A stretch of 64,000 nt of DNA from an uncultured Lachnospiraceae bacterium (GCA_910578175.1 CAJTPF010000001.1:57828-121827); one strand, 5' to 3'. Shown: positions 44,872-54,248, counted from the first letter of the stretch. Notes: generated by a model not told the origin, from the letters alone. A program made the numbers and translations.

Positions 44872-45777
44872 ATGAATATGTCAGTAAATATAGCAGGCGT
44901 GGAGTTGAAAAATCCTGTAATGACAGCTTCCGGGACTTTTGGTTCCGGAATGGAGTACAGTGAGTTCGTGGATTTAAACCGACTGGGGGCAGTCGTGACA
45001 AAAGGAGTTGCAGCCGTTCCCTGGGAAGGGAATCCTACACCCAGAATAGCGGAGACTCACGGTGGTATGCTGAATGCCATCGGGCTTCAGAATCCGGGAA
45101 TTGATGTATTTGTGAAGCGGGATATTCCGTTTTTAAAACGGTATGATACAAAAATTATAGTCAATGTCTGTGGAAAGACTAAAGAAGAATATCTGCAGGT
45201 CGTAGAACGGCTGGCAGACCAGCCGGTGGATATGCTGGAGATCAATATTTCCTGTCCGAACGTAAAAGAAGGCGGCATTGGATTCGGTCAGGATGCAGGG
45301 AATGTGGAGGATATTACAAAGGCTGTGAAGCGGGTGGCAAAACAGCCGGTCATAATGAAACTCAGTCCAAATGTAACGGATATTACTATCATGGCTAAAG
45401 CAGCGGAGGCAGGAGGTGCCGATGCCGTGTCCCTGATCAATACCCTGACCGGAATGAAGATCGATATCAACCGGCAGGACTTTGCCTTGGCAAACCGGAC
45501 CGGCGGCTTATCCGGACCTGCCATTAAACCGGTTGCAGTCCGGATGGTCAACGAGGTGGCTAATGCCGTAAAGATTCCAATCATCGGAATGGGGGGGATC
45601 GCAACGGCGGAAGATGCACTGGAGTTTATTCTTGCCGGAGCTTCGGCTGTATCAGTGGGAACTGCCAATTTCTTTAATCCAAATGCTGTGACAGAGATCA
45701 TAGACGGTATCGGGGAATATATGAGAAATAAAGACTGCCGGGATATTAATGAACTGATCGGAATCGTGAACCGTTAG
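44872..45777 (+). CDS. pyrD: Dihydroorotate dehydrogenase, class 1B catalytic subunit
   Basis: 301 residues. FMN-barrel enzyme with LKNPVMTASGTFGSGMEY, the catalytic Cys region NISCPNVKEGG, SLINTLTGMKIDI and GMGGIATAEDALEFI. The Cys base and the adjacent pyrK define class 1B (NAD-linked). Terminator at 45808-45848 ends the operon. Confidence 0.95.
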   Translation: MNMSVNIAGVELKNPVMTASGTFGSGMEYSEFVDLNRLGAVVTKGVAAVPWEGNPTPRIAETHGGMLNAIGLQNPGIDVFVKRDIPFLKRYDTKIIVNVCGKTKEEYLQVVERLADQPVDMLEINISCPNVKEGGIGFGQDAGNVEDITKAVKRVAKQPVIMKLSPNVTDITIMAKAAEAGGADAVSLINTLTGMKIDINRQDFALANRTGGLSGPAIKPVAVRMVNEVANAVKIPIIGMGGIATAEDALEFILAGASAVSVGTANFFNPNAVTEIIDGIGEYMRNKDCRDINELIGIVNR

Positions 45778-45807
45778 GATGACCATTACTCATAGGACGA
45801 AAAAATC

Positions 45808-45848
45808 AAATCCATACGCTTGTAGAAATACAGGAGTGTGGATTTTTT
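45808..45848 (+). terminator. Terminator after pyrD
   Basis: AAATCCATAC pairs with GTGTGGATTT (one G-T) over an 18-nt loop, followed by T. It separates pyrCFKD from pyrE. Confidence 0.8.
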
Positions 45849-45863
45849 AAAACTATAAAATAA

Positions 45864-45892
45864 TTGAATATACATTGTAAATGTGTTAGAAT
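45864..45892 (+). promoter_or_regulatory. pyrE promoter
   Basis: TTGAAT (45864-45869), 17-bp spacer, TGT-TAGAAT extended -10 (45884-45892). Confidence 0.6.
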
Positions 45893-45967
45893 TAGTATTA
45901 AATACCTGTCTGCGATAAGATGGAATATTTATAAATGATCAATAAATTAAAAGGAGAAATCAGATAT

Positions 45968-46642
45968 ATGGAACAATATAAACAGGAATTTATTGAATTT
46001 ATGGTAGATTGCAATGTATTGAAGTTTGGAGATTTTGTTACCAAAAGCGGAAGAAAGACCCCGTTTTTTGTGAATACTGGATTTTACCGGACTGGTTCCC
46101 AATTGGTAAAGCTTGGGGAATATTATGCAAAAGCCATTAAGGATAAATACGGCGTGGAATTTGATGTGTTATTCGGACCGGCATACAAAGGGATTCCCCT
46201 TTCGGTTACCACCGCAATGGCTCTCAGTAATCTTTACGGGGCGGATATCAGATATTGTTCCAACAGGAAAGAAGTCAAAGATCATGGAGATACGGGAATC
46301 CTTCTGGGAAGTCCGATAAGTGACGGGGATCAGGTGATCATTATAGAAGACGTCACAACGGCAGGAACTTCTGTTAATGAAACACTTCCGATCATAAAAG
46401 CACAGGGAGATATAACGGTTGCCGGTCTGGTCGTATCTGTTGACCGTATGGAGCGGGGACAGGGAGAGAAGAGCGCCCTTGAAGAGATCAAAGAAACCTA
46501 TGGAATAGAAACGACAGCCATCGTAACCATGGCAGAGGTAGTTGAACATTTATATAATAGGGAATATAATGGAGCGATCATTATTGACGATACATTAAAA
46601 ATGGCAATCGATAAATATTATGAGCAATATGGTGTAAAATAA
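45968..46642 (+). CDS. pyrE: Orotate phosphoribosyltransferase
   Basis: 224 residues. PRPP-binding motif VIIIEDVTTAGTSVNETLPI, GPAYKGIPLSVTTAMAL and YCSNRKEVKDHGDTG fit the family. It adds ribose phosphate to orotate. The ATG at 45968 has AAAAGGAG upstream; the open frame starts at 45935 without support. Transcribed apart from pyrCFKD. Confidence 0.94.
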   Translation: MEQYKQEFIEFMVDCNVLKFGDFVTKSGRKTPFFVNTGFYRTGSQLVKLGEYYAKAIKDKYGVEFDVLFGPAYKGIPLSVTTAMALSNLYGADIRYCSNRKEVKDHGDTGILLGSPISDGDQVIIIEDVTTAGTSVNETLPIIKAQGDITVAGLVVSVDRMERGQGEKSALEEIKETYGIETTAIVTMAEVVEHLYNREYNGAIIIDDTLKMAIDKYYEQYGVK

Positions 46643-46661
46643 AATCTATGGAGGTGTCAGG

Positions 46662-46811
46662 ATGGAAAAAATCTATAAATCAATGAAGCATGCAGGAGCC
46701 AGCAGTATTGCGCTGGGTGTGATCATGATCGTATTGGGACTGACGATCGGAATATTGACGATCATTAACGGTGCGAAACTGCTGAAAAATAAATCAGGAA
46801 TTACGTTCTAG
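46662..46811 (+). CDS. Small membrane protein, 49 residues
   Basis: A 49-codon ORF with GGAGG 6-7 nt before the ATG, starting 19 nt after pyrE. Residues 1-12 are charged (MEKIYKSMKHAG), residues 15-38 form one long hydrophobic segment (ALGVIMIVLGLTIGILTIIN), and the end is basic (GAKLLKNKSGI). The pattern recurs in Lachnospiraceae genomes as an unannotated small protein, as far as I remember. Function unknown. Confidence 0.75.
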   Translation: MEKIYKSMKHAGASSIALGVIMIVLGLTIGILTIINGAKLLKNKSGITF

Positions 46812-46895
46812 CAGTGGATCTGTCACGCTGATGTGCAGGCATCATCCATAGGAGCCCCGTTCCTGTGGATGGTGATAATTTAGGAGGTATTTACC

Positions 46896-47402
46896 TTGAA
46901 GAAGAGTGATAAAACACCCCGGACAGGAAGAAATCAGAAACGGCTAATGATAGTTAGCCGTTTGTTATTTATGATCTATTTGGGTTTTACATTATATTTT
47001 ATGTTTTTTTCAGAACGGATGGGAAGAAGCGTATGTGACAGTTATCGGTATAATCTGGAACCCTTTGTGGAGATTAAACGGTTCTATAACCTTTTGGGAA
47101 GCGATATGAGTTTAACGGCATATATTAATCTGTTTGGGAATGTGTTGTGTTTTATTCCGTTTGGAATATTTCTGCCGGCAGTGGGCAGACACTTCAAGTC
47201 GTTTGTGAGAGTTACGATTCTTGCGGCATTATTCAGTCTGTTTATTGAGAGTATTCAGTTATATTTTAAAGTGGGAATATTTGATGTGGATGATCTGATG
47301 CTGAACACTCTGGGAGGAATGGCAGGATATATAATGTATAAAATATATGCGGTAATAAGATATGGAAAATATTGGAATTATGTTGAGGAACAGGTCAAAT
47401 GA
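46896..47402 (+). CDS. VanZ-like membrane protein
   Basis: 168 residues from a TTG with TAGGAGG 8 nt upstream. About four helices and the VanZ-family blocks NLFGNVLCFIPFGIFLP, FIESIQLYFKVGIFDVDDLM and NTLGGMAGY. VanZ gives low teicoplanin resistance in enterococci; most relatives have no known role. It overlaps the next gene by 4 nt. Confidence 0.85.
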   Translation: MKKSDKTPRTGRNQKRLMIVSRLLFMIYLGFTLYFMFFSERMGRSVCDSYRYNLEPFVEIKRFYNLLGSDMSLTAYINLFGNVLCFIPFGIFLPAVGRHFKSFVRVTILAALFSLFIESIQLYFKVGIFDVDDLMLNTLGGMAGYIMYKIYAVIRYGKYWNYVEEQVK

Positions 47403-47722
47403 AAACAGAAAAGCATGGATATAAATTTACAAATAAACATAATACAAGAGGCGGAATTATAGCTACGATTCTCGGGGTGGCAGCTATAATTCTTTTGTGT
47501 ACAGGTATTTATATATCATATACCGATAAAGGGGAGGCAGGTATACAGGTGGGTATGCTGGGAGCTCTTTCGTTTCTGGTCTCCGGCATCGGATTGATCA
47601 ACGGGCTGCTGAGTTTCAGGGAAAAAGAACGGTTTTATGTATTTTCATTTGTGGGCTGCGGAATCTGTGGGATCATTTGGCTCGTTACAACAATGATCAT
47701 TGCTTATGGAGTTATAATTTAA
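47399..47722 (+). CDS. Small polytopic membrane protein, DUF6142-like
   Basis: 107 residues. A conserved cytoplasmic start (HGYKFTNKHNTRGGI) and three membrane helices. It resembles the DUF6142 proteins of Lachnospiraceae as I recall them; this is tentative. It overlaps the VanZ-like gene (ATGA), so they are co-translated. Confidence 0.65.
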   Translation: MKTEKHGYKFTNKHNTRGGIIATILGVAAIILLCTGIYISYTDKGEAGIQVGMLGALSFLVSGIGLINGLLSFREKERFYVFSFVGCGICGIIWLVTTMIIAYGVII

Positions 47723-47797
47723 TCAATTAAGAAATACAGGTGACCGTGAGTTTCGCGACCGCCGTTATAATATATATTTTGAAAGGAAGGCTTTTTT

Positions 47798-48394
47798 ATG
47801 GAATGGGATATGGAGAGGCTGAACAGCCAGATAAAGTTTATAATGGAGATTGACCGTTTAAAACAGGTTTTCAGACAGACGTATTTATCAGATGGATCCA
47901 GAAAAGAAAACGATACGGAACATTCCTGGCATCTGGCGGTAATGGCGATGCTGCTTGGCGAATATGCCAATAAGAAAATAGATGTTCTGAAAACCATGTC
48001 CATGGTTTTGATCCATGATATAGTGGAGATCGATGCAGGAGATACATATGCATATGATGAAACAGGAAATACTACAAAGCGCCAGCGGGAATTGAAAGCG
48101 GCGGACCGGCTGTTCAGGATTCTTCCAAAGGATCAGGCGGATCATTTCAGGGGACTTTGGGATGAATTTGAAGCCTCCGAGACACCGGAGGCAAAGTTTG
48201 CACTGACTTTGGATAAGATTCAGCCGCTGCTGCTTAACGATGCATCGGGAGGAATTTCGTGGAAAGATAACGGAATCCGTCTGGAGCAGATATTAAAAAG
48301 GAATGAACCGACCCCGGAGGGATCTGAGGTTTTATGGGATTTCTGCAAGCCGATATTAGAGAAAAACGTAAAAAACGGAAACATAATCGAATAG
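47798..48394 (+). CDS. HD-domain hydrolase, YfbR-like nucleotidase
   Basis: 198 residues. HD motif pieces ENDTEHSWHLAVMAMLL and LIHDIVEIDAGDTYAYD with the metal His and Asp, like the YfbR/HDDC2 5'-deoxynucleotidase group. It may remove phosphate from nucleoside monophosphates, which fits its place between pyr and pur genes. GAAAGGAAGG lies upstream. Confidence 0.85.
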   Translation: MEWDMERLNSQIKFIMEIDRLKQVFRQTYLSDGSRKENDTEHSWHLAVMAMLLGEYANKKIDVLKTMSMVLIHDIVEIDAGDTYAYDETGNTTKRQRELKAADRLFRILPKDQADHFRGLWDEFEASETPEAKFALTLDKIQPLLLNDASGGISWKDNGIRLEQILKRNEPTPEGSEVLWDFCKPILEKNVKNGNIIE

Positions 48395-48400
48395 ATAAAC

Positions 48401-48429
48401 TTGACTATAATGCTATTAACTAGTAAAAT
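48401..48429 (+). promoter_or_regulatory. Promoter of the pur genes
   Basis: TTGACT (48401-48406), 17-bp spacer, TAAAAT (48424-48429), with an 83-nt leader. No purine riboswitch fold is recognised in the leader. Confidence 0.65.
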
Positions 48430-48512
48430 AAATCTTATCTTTAAAAATTTCAAAGATTTCAATGAAATCGATCAGAGTAAGAGGAATCAACTTAGAAAAG
48501 GAGATACAAAAA

Positions 48513-49025
48513 ATGGCAAAAGTTGGAATAGTTATGGGAAGCGACTCGGATTTGGAGGTAATGAGCAAAGCAGCGGAGATACTGGAAGAATTCGGTATAG
48601 AATATGAGATGACAGTAATATCCGCCCACAGAATGCCGGATATATTTTTTGATTATGCAAAGAGTGCGGAAGAAAAAGGCATTAAGGTTATTATAGCAGG
48701 AGCCGGTGGCGCCGCTCATTTACCGGGGATGGCAGCCGCCATATTCCAACTGCCGGTGGTTGGCGTACCGATTTATACAAAATCTTTAGGCGGAGTGGAT
48801 TCATTATATTCCATCGTCCAGATGCCTCAGGGAATACCGGTGGCTACAGTGGCTATCAACGGAGGTGCCAATGCAGGACTGATGGCGGCTAAGATACTGG
48901 CTGTATCCGATGATGCACTTCTTTTAAAACTGAAAAACTATAAAGAAGGATTAAAAGATAAAGTTGTTGCAAAGAAAGAAAAGCTGGAACAGATTGGCTA
49001 CAGGGACTATTTAAAACAAATGTAA
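48513..49025 (+). CDS. purE: N5-carboxyaminoimidazole ribonucleotide mutase
   Basis: 170 residues. GSDSDLEVMSKAAEIL, SAHRMPDIFFDYA and GAGGAAHLPGMAAA are the class I PurE motifs, with the catalytic His in SAHRMP. The ATG at 48513 has AAAAGGAG 9 nt upstream; the frame is open from 48462. It belongs to the second half of the purine pathway; purK is not beside it. Confidence 0.95.
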   Translation: MAKVGIVMGSDSDLEVMSKAAEILEEFGIEYEMTVISAHRMPDIFFDYAKSAEEKGIKVIIAGAGGAAHLPGMAAAIFQLPVVGVPIYTKSLGGVDSLYSIVQMPQGIPVATVAINGGANAGLMAAKILAVSDDALLLKLKNYKEGLKDKVVAKKEKLEQIGYRDYLKQM

Positions 49026-49057
49026 ATAGTAACAGGATAATAAATCAGGAAAGGAAT

Positions 49058-49081
49058 ATGCAGATTTGCATGGGTAAATAG
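49058..49081 (+). other. Seven-codon leader ORF before purM
   Basis: A strong AGGAAAGGAA precedes ATG at 49058; the ORF encodes MQICMGK and stops at TAG 49079-49081, 2 nt before the purM ATG. The purM ATG has no good binding site of its own, so re-initiation after the leader is likely. Inference from sequence only. Confidence 0.5.
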
Positions 49082-49083
49082 AA

Positions 49084-50109
49084 ATGGATTACAAAAAAGC
49101 TGGAGTTGACATTGAAGCCGGATACAGATCCGTAGAGTTGATGAAGGAGCATATAAAAGGAACGATGAGACCGGAAGTCTTGACAAATATAGGAGGTTTT
49201 TCGGGAGCGTTTTCCATGGAAGCCTTTAAAAATATGGAGGAACCTACATTGGTATCCGGGACCGACGGCGTGGGGACAAAGCTGAAACTGGCATTTTTGC
49301 TGGACAGGCATGATACCATCGGAATCGACTGTGTGGCCATGTGTGTTAACGATATTGCCTGTGCCGGCGGCGAGCCTTTATTTTTCCTGGACTACATAGC
49401 ATGCGGTAAGAATGAACCGGAAAAGATCGCTACGATCGTAAGCGGTGTGGCGGAAGGCTGCAAGCAGTCCGGTGCGGCGCTGATCGGCGGAGAAACAGCC
49501 GAGATGCCGGGATTTTATCCGGTGGATGAGTATGACCTTGCAGGATTCGCTGTGGGAGTCGTTGATAAGAAAGACCTGATCACGGGACAGGATATCAAAC
49601 CGGGAGATACATTGATCGGTATCGCTTCATCAGGAGTACACAGCAACGGATTTTCCCTTGTCAGAAAAGTGTTCAAAATGACGACAGAAGCCTTAAATAC
49701 ATATTATGATTCTCTCGGGGAGACCCTGGGAGAGGCATTGCTGGCGCCGACCAGAATATATGTTAAGACGTTGAAAAATATCAAGGATGCCGGAGTCAGG
49801 ATAAAAGGCTGCAGCCATATTACCGGCGGCGGGTTTTATGAGAATATCCCGAGGATGCTTCCGGAGGGCATCCGTGCGGTCGTAAAGAAGGACAGTTATG
49901 AAGTACCTCCGATCTTTAATATGCTTTCGAAGGACGGAGATATTGCGGAACAGATGATGTATAATACCTTTAACATGGGAATCGGAATGGTCCTTGCCGT
50001 TGATCCGGGAGATACGGAGACCGTGATGAAAGCAATCGAAGCGGCGGGAGAAAAAGCATATATCATCGGTGAAACACAGGCAGGAGAAAAAGGGGTTACA
50101 TTATGCTAA
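49084..50109 (+). CDS. purM: Phosphoribosylformylglycinamidine cyclo-ligase
   Basis: 341 residues. SGTDGVGTKLKLAFLLDRHD, CVNDIACAGGEPLFFLDYIA, GGETAEMPGFYPVDEYDLAG and CSHITGGGFYENIPRM are all present. It makes aminoimidazole ribonucleotide with ATP. Its start follows a seven-codon leader ORF, and its last codons overlap purN by 7 nt. Confidence 0.95.
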   Translation: MDYKKAGVDIEAGYRSVELMKEHIKGTMRPEVLTNIGGFSGAFSMEAFKNMEEPTLVSGTDGVGTKLKLAFLLDRHDTIGIDCVAMCVNDIACAGGEPLFFLDYIACGKNEPEKIATIVSGVAEGCKQSGAALIGGETAEMPGFYPVDEYDLAGFAVGVVDKKDLITGQDIKPGDTLIGIASSGVHSNGFSLVRKVFKMTTEALNTYYDSLGETLGEALLAPTRIYVKTLKNIKDAGVRIKGCSHITGGGFYENIPRMLPEGIRAVVKKDSYEVPPIFNMLSKDGDIAEQMMYNTFNMGIGMVLAVDPGDTETVMKAIEAAGEKAYIIGETQAGEKGVTLC

Positions 50110-50729
50110 GGATCGGTGTACTTGTTTCCGGCGGAGGGACAAACCTTCAGGCTATCATAGACGGCATACGGAACGGAGTTGTCACCAATGCCGGAATCGA
50201 GGTAGTCATCAGCAACAATCCGGGTGCTTATGCATTGCAGCGGGCAATGGATAACAATATTCCGGCAGTCTGTGTTTCTCCGAAATCTTTCGAAACACGG
50301 GATGAATTTAATGAGGCGCTGATTGCCAAAATAGATGAGTATCATCCGGATCTGATTGTGCTGGCAGGCTGCATGGTGGTACTTCCGGCGGAATTGATCA
50401 ACAAATATGCAAACAGGATCATCAACATTCATCCGGCATTAATTCCTTCGTTCTGCGGGAAAGGATTTTACGGGTTACATGTCCATGAGGCGGCATTGGA
50501 GCGGGGGGTGAAACTTACTGGTGCAACCGTACATTTTGTGGATGAAGGTACGGATACCGGTCCGATCATCCTGCAAAAAGCAGTGCCGGTCCTGAAGGGC
50601 GATACACCGGAGATTCTCCAGAAGCGCGTGATGACTGAGGCGGAATGGAAGATCATGCCTCAGGCCATAAATCTGATCGCAAACGGAAAAGTAAAAGTAG
50701 AAAACGGAATTGCATGGATCGATGAATAA
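50103..50729 (+). CDS. purN: Phosphoribosylglycinamide formyltransferase
   Basis: 208 residues. SGGGTNLQAIIDGI near the start, NIHPALIPSFCGKGFYG with the catalytic Asn/His, and VDEGTDTGPIILQ with the Asp. It adds a formyl group from formyl-THF. The ATG lies inside the end of purM (translational coupling). Confidence 0.95.
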   Translation: MLRIGVLVSGGGTNLQAIIDGIRNGVVTNAGIEVVISNNPGAYALQRAMDNNIPAVCVSPKSFETRDEFNEALIAKIDEYHPDLIVLAGCMVVLPAELINKYANRIINIHPALIPSFCGKGFYGLHVHEAALERGVKLTGATVHFVDEGTDTGPIILQKAVPVLKGDTPEILQKRVMTEAEWKIMPQAINLIANGKVKVENGIAWIDE

Positions 50730-50770
50730 AAACAGAAACGTTTAAGGAAAGGTATAGGAACAGGCAGAAA

Positions 50771-52042
50771 ATGAAAGTTTTGATCGTAGGCAGCGGCGGC
50801 AGGGAACATGCAATCGCATGGAAAGCGGCAAAGAGCAGCAGAGTAGATAAAATATATTGTGCCCCGGGAAACGCAGGAATCTCTGAAATCGCGGAATGTG
50901 TCGATATCGGAGCCATGGAGTTCGAAAAACTGGCAGCATTTGCAAAGGAACAGGGCATTGATTTAACAGTCATCGGAATGGACGACCCGCTGGTAGGCGG
51001 TATCGTGGATGTATTTGAGCAGGAAGGATTGCGGGTATTCGGACCAAAAAAGAATGCGGCGATTCTGGAAGGATCCAAAGCGTTTTCCAAAGACCTGATG
51101 AAAAAGTACGGGATTCCAACCGCGGGATATGAGACTTTTGATTCGCCGGAGACGGCTATGGAGTATCTGGAAACATCCAAATATCCCGTCGTATTAAAAG
51201 CGGACGGACTTGCCCTTGGAAAAGGCGTATTGATCTGCAATACCAAAGATGAGGCAATGGCGGGAGTGAAGACCCTGATGCTGGATAAACAGTTTGGTGC
51301 GGCAGGAAATACCATAGTGGTGGAAGAATTTATGACCGGCCGGGAAGTTTCCGTATTGTCCTTTGTAGATGGAAAAACCATTAAAATCATGACTTCCGCA
51401 CAGGATCATAAGAGGGCAAAAGACGGAGACCAGGGGTTAAATACCGGAGGAATGGGTACATTTTCACCAAGTCCTTTTTATACGGAAGAAATTGATGAAT
51501 TTTGTAAAAAGAATATCTATCAGGCAACCGTTGATGCCATGAAGGCGGAAGGAAGAGAATTTAAAGGAATTATCTTTTTCGGTCTGATGCTGACTGCGGA
51601 AGGTCCAAAGGTACTGGAATATAACGCCAGATTTGGAGACCCGGAAACCCAGGTGGTACTGCCAAGGATGAAAAATGATATTATAGATGTGTTTGAGAGA
51701 TGCATTGACGGAACACTGGATGAAGTGGAGCTGGATTTTGAGGACAATGCCGCTGTCTGTGTGGTACTTGCATCGGAAGGGTATCCTGAAAAATATGAAA
51801 AAGGATATGAAATTCACGGTTTGGATAATTTTAAAGATAAAGATTCTTATTTTGTGTTCCATGCCGGGACCAGAGCAGAGAACGGCAGGATCGTTACAAA
51901 CGGCGGACGTGTTCTTGGTGTAACCGCGACGGGAACGGATTTAAAGACCGCAAGGGCAAATGCTTATGAAGCTGCGAAATGGATCGGATTCGCAAATAAG
52001 TACATGAGAAGCGATATAGGAAAAGCCATAGACGAAGGCTGA
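50771..52042 (+). CDS. purD: Phosphoribosylamine-glycine ligase
   Basis: 423 residues with an ATP-grasp fold: GSGGREHAIAWKAA, FGPKKNAAILEGSKAFSK, VVEEFMTGREVSVLSF and YNARFGDPETQVVLPRM. Last gene of the purEMND group; purH, purF, purL and purC are elsewhere. The binding site AAGGAAAGG is some distance before the ATG. Confidence 0.94.
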   Translation: MKVLIVGSGGREHAIAWKAAKSSRVDKIYCAPGNAGISEIAECVDIGAMEFEKLAAFAKEQGIDLTVIGMDDPLVGGIVDVFEQEGLRVFGPKKNAAILEGSKAFSKDLMKKYGIPTAGYETFDSPETAMEYLETSKYPVVLKADGLALGKGVLICNTKDEAMAGVKTLMLDKQFGAAGNTIVVEEFMTGREVSVLSFVDGKTIKIMTSAQDHKRAKDGDQGLNTGGMGTFSPSPFYTEEIDEFCKKNIYQATVDAMKAEGREFKGIIFFGLMLTAEGPKVLEYNARFGDPETQVVLPRMKNDIIDVFERCIDGTLDEVELDFEDNAAVCVVLASEGYPEKYEKGYEIHGLDNFKDKDSYFVFHAGTRAENGRIVTNGGRVLGVTATGTDLKTARANAYEAAKWIGFANKYMRSDIGKAIDEG

Positions 52043-52080
52043 ACAGTATTATGCATGCGGAAGACAAAGGAGTTGCAGCT

Positions 52081-54183
52081 ATGAGAATAGCTAAAACAAT
52101 GAAGCGTAATATAGGTATGTTAACCATTGGATTGATCCTGGTGGCGGCAGTTTCCCTGTTTTATTATAATACAATGGCCTATACGGAGAAAACGGGTACG
52201 GTTAACGGGACTTATGTTAATATACGTACCAGCGCAGGGACTGCCGGTAACACTAACAGACTTACCTATAACGGAAATTATGTTCAACTGAATATTGGAG
52301 ATTCCGTAAGGCTCATTGACGAGGCGTATGCCGCAGACGGGGCATTATGGTATAAGATTAAGTTTTCTTATACCGGCGGAGTGGAGCTTACCGGATTTAT
52401 CCATGGTAGTTATGTGGATGTGGAAAATAATTCTTATGAACCCGATGGTGATTTTGAGAATTATCTGAATGCACAGGGATTTCCGGAAAGTTATAAACCG
52501 GGACTGCGTATGTTGCACGCCAAATATCCGAAATGGGTATTTGTGGCGGACCGGCTGGACTATGAATGGGCTGAGGTGATCAGAAATGAAAGTCTGGTGG
52601 GACGGAACCTGGTATGGTATAATTCCATCAGTTCCTGGAAGTCTTTAGCTCCCGGTTCCTATGACTGGGACAGGGGCACATGGAATACTTTTGACGGAAC
52701 CAGCTGGGTATCGGCATCCGAGGAGCTGATTTCATACAGTATGGATCCCAGAAATTTTCTGGACGAAAAAACCATATTTATGTTTGAATTATTGTCATTT
52801 GATGCAGCAATACACAAAGAAGAAAATGTGGAGTCCCTGTTGAGCGGAACATTTATGGGACATGCGGAAACCGAGGCCGGAAAAACCTATGCCAGGACCT
52901 TTATGGAGGCCGCGGCACAATCCGGCGTCAGTCCGTATCATCTGGCTTCCAGAGTAATTCAGGAAGTGGGAACTTCCGGTACTACCGGAGGCGTAACGGG
53001 AAATTACCGGCCGGCAACCGGTAATGTTTATACCGGATTATATAATTTCTATAATATCGGAGCATATGCCCATGACGGAAAAGGCGCCGTTGAAAACGGA
53101 CTGATCTATGCTTCCAAAACGGATCCTGACAATCTGCGTCCATGGAATACAAAATATAAAGCCATTGTGGGAGGCGCTTCTTTTATTGGTTCTGGTTATA
53201 TCAACATCGGGCAGGATACGTTATATTACGAGAAATTTGATTTGATTGGGACGCCGTATACCCATCAGTATATGGCAAATGTACAGGCACCCAAATCGGA
53301 GGCAGTAAAGATGTCAAATGCTTATTCGGGTGCAATGAAGGAAACGATACCATTGGTATTTAAGATTCCGGTATATAAAAATATGCCGGAGACGGCCTGT
53401 GAGTGTCCTACCGGAGACGGAAGTCCAAATAATGTACTGGATAATATTGTGGTAGAGGGATACTCCTTAACACCGACGTTTAGTAAATTTACGACACAGT
53501 ATGACCTGATCGTACCGCATACCGTGGAAAGTATTAAAATAAGTGCGGCAGCCGTGGATGGCAAGGCAGTGATTTCCGGCACTGGAAAAAAGATGCTGCA
53601 GGTAGGAAGCAATCTGTTTGAGATCAGGGTTACGGCCAATAACGGCGCTGTGCGGACTTATACACTGATGGTGGTGCGAAAGGCAGCAAACGATATCGGA
53701 AATGAACCGTCCACGGAACCTCCGCAAGAACCGACCACAGGTTCCGGAACCGTGGGAACAGCGGAGTATTCCACCAGTTACAATGTTCAGGATGATATTT
53801 ATATAACCGGCATACAACCGGATACGGCGGTCAGCACCTTTACATCCGGATTTATTTTAAAAGGATGCACAATGGAAATGTATCAGGCTGACGGAAAAAC
53901 CCCGTTAACAGGAAGCATTGGAACCGGTAGCAGGATACTGATCCGCGATAAGAACGGAACAGGGGTAAAGGAATATGCATGTATCGTATATGGTGATATC
54001 AATGGGGACGGTAAGGTGGATATTGTAGATATGTTATATATGAAGAGGCATGTTCTGGGAACTTCTTCGCTGGACGGACTCAGGGAAATTGCTGCCGACG
54101 TGAATAAAAAAGGCGGTATTGACATTGTGGATATGTTGTATATGAAGCGGCATATATTGGGACGCAGTTACATATCACAGTGA
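52081..54183 (+). CDS. Secreted glucosaminidase with SH3, cadherin-like and C-terminal dockerin domains
   Basis: 700 residues. Signal peptide or anchor at 8-32; bacterial SH3 at about 35-115 (NGTYVNIRTSAGTAGNTNRL); an N-acetylglucosaminidase domain at about 215-400 with likely catalytic Glu295 (SRVIQEVGT); a cadherin-like beta-sandwich at about 453-540 (ending NGAVRTYTLMVVRK); a Thr/Glu linker; and a type I dockerin at about 637-697. The first dockerin repeat is canonical (DINGDGKVDIVDMLYMKRHV); the second (DVNKKGGIDIVDMLYMKRHI) has Lys for one calcium ligand. It would cut peptidoglycan outside the cell. The start at 52081 has AAAGGAG upstream. The next gene carries a cohesin, so the pair probably bind one another. 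Confidence 0.88.
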   Translation: MRIAKTMKRNIGMLTIGLILVAAVSLFYYNTMAYTEKTGTVNGTYVNIRTSAGTAGNTNRLTYNGNYVQLNIGDSVRLIDEAYAADGALWYKIKFSYTGGVELTGFIHGSYVDVENNSYEPDGDFENYLNAQGFPESYKPGLRMLHAKYPKWVFVADRLDYEWAEVIRNESLVGRNLVWYNSISSWKSLAPGSYDWDRGTWNTFDGTSWVSASEELISYSMDPRNFLDEKTIFMFELLSFDAAIHKEENVESLLSGTFMGHAETEAGKTYARTFMEAAAQSGVSPYHLASRVIQEVGTSGTTGGVTGNYRPATGNVYTGLYNFYNIGAYAHDGKGAVENGLIYASKTDPDNLRPWNTKYKAIVGGASFIGSGYINIGQDTLYYEKFDLIGTPYTHQYMANVQAPKSEAVKMSNAYSGAMKETIPLVFKIPVYKNMPETACECPTGDGSPNNVLDNIVVEGYSLTPTFSKFTTQYDLIVPHTVESIKISAAAVDGKAVISGTGKKMLQVGSNLFEIRVTANNGAVRTYTLMVVRKAANDIGNEPSTEPPQEPTTGSGTVGTAEYSTSYNVQDDIYITGIQPDTAVSTFTSGFILKGCTMEMYQADGKTPLTGSIGTGSRILIRDKNGTGVKEYACIVYGDINGDGKVDIVDMLYMKRHVLGTSSLDGLREIAADVNKKGGIDIVDMLYMKRHILGRSYISQ

Positions 54184-54209
54184 TATTGAAATCATTTAGG
54201 AAAGGAAAA

Positions 54210-54248
54210 ATGCAGACAGTACCGGAATATGCATGGGTTGAACGATGA
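54210..54248 (+). other. Twelve-codon leader ORF before the cohesin gene
   Basis: AGGAAAGG precedes ATG at 54210; the ORF MQTVPEYAWVER stops with TGA at 54246-54248, sharing ATGA with the cohesin start at 54245. The downstream ATG lacks a clear site of its own, so coupling is likely. Confidence 0.5.

Noticed and set aside
48430..48512. Purine riboswitch before purE
   Set aside because: The leader is too short and lacks the three-stem purine aptamer pattern.
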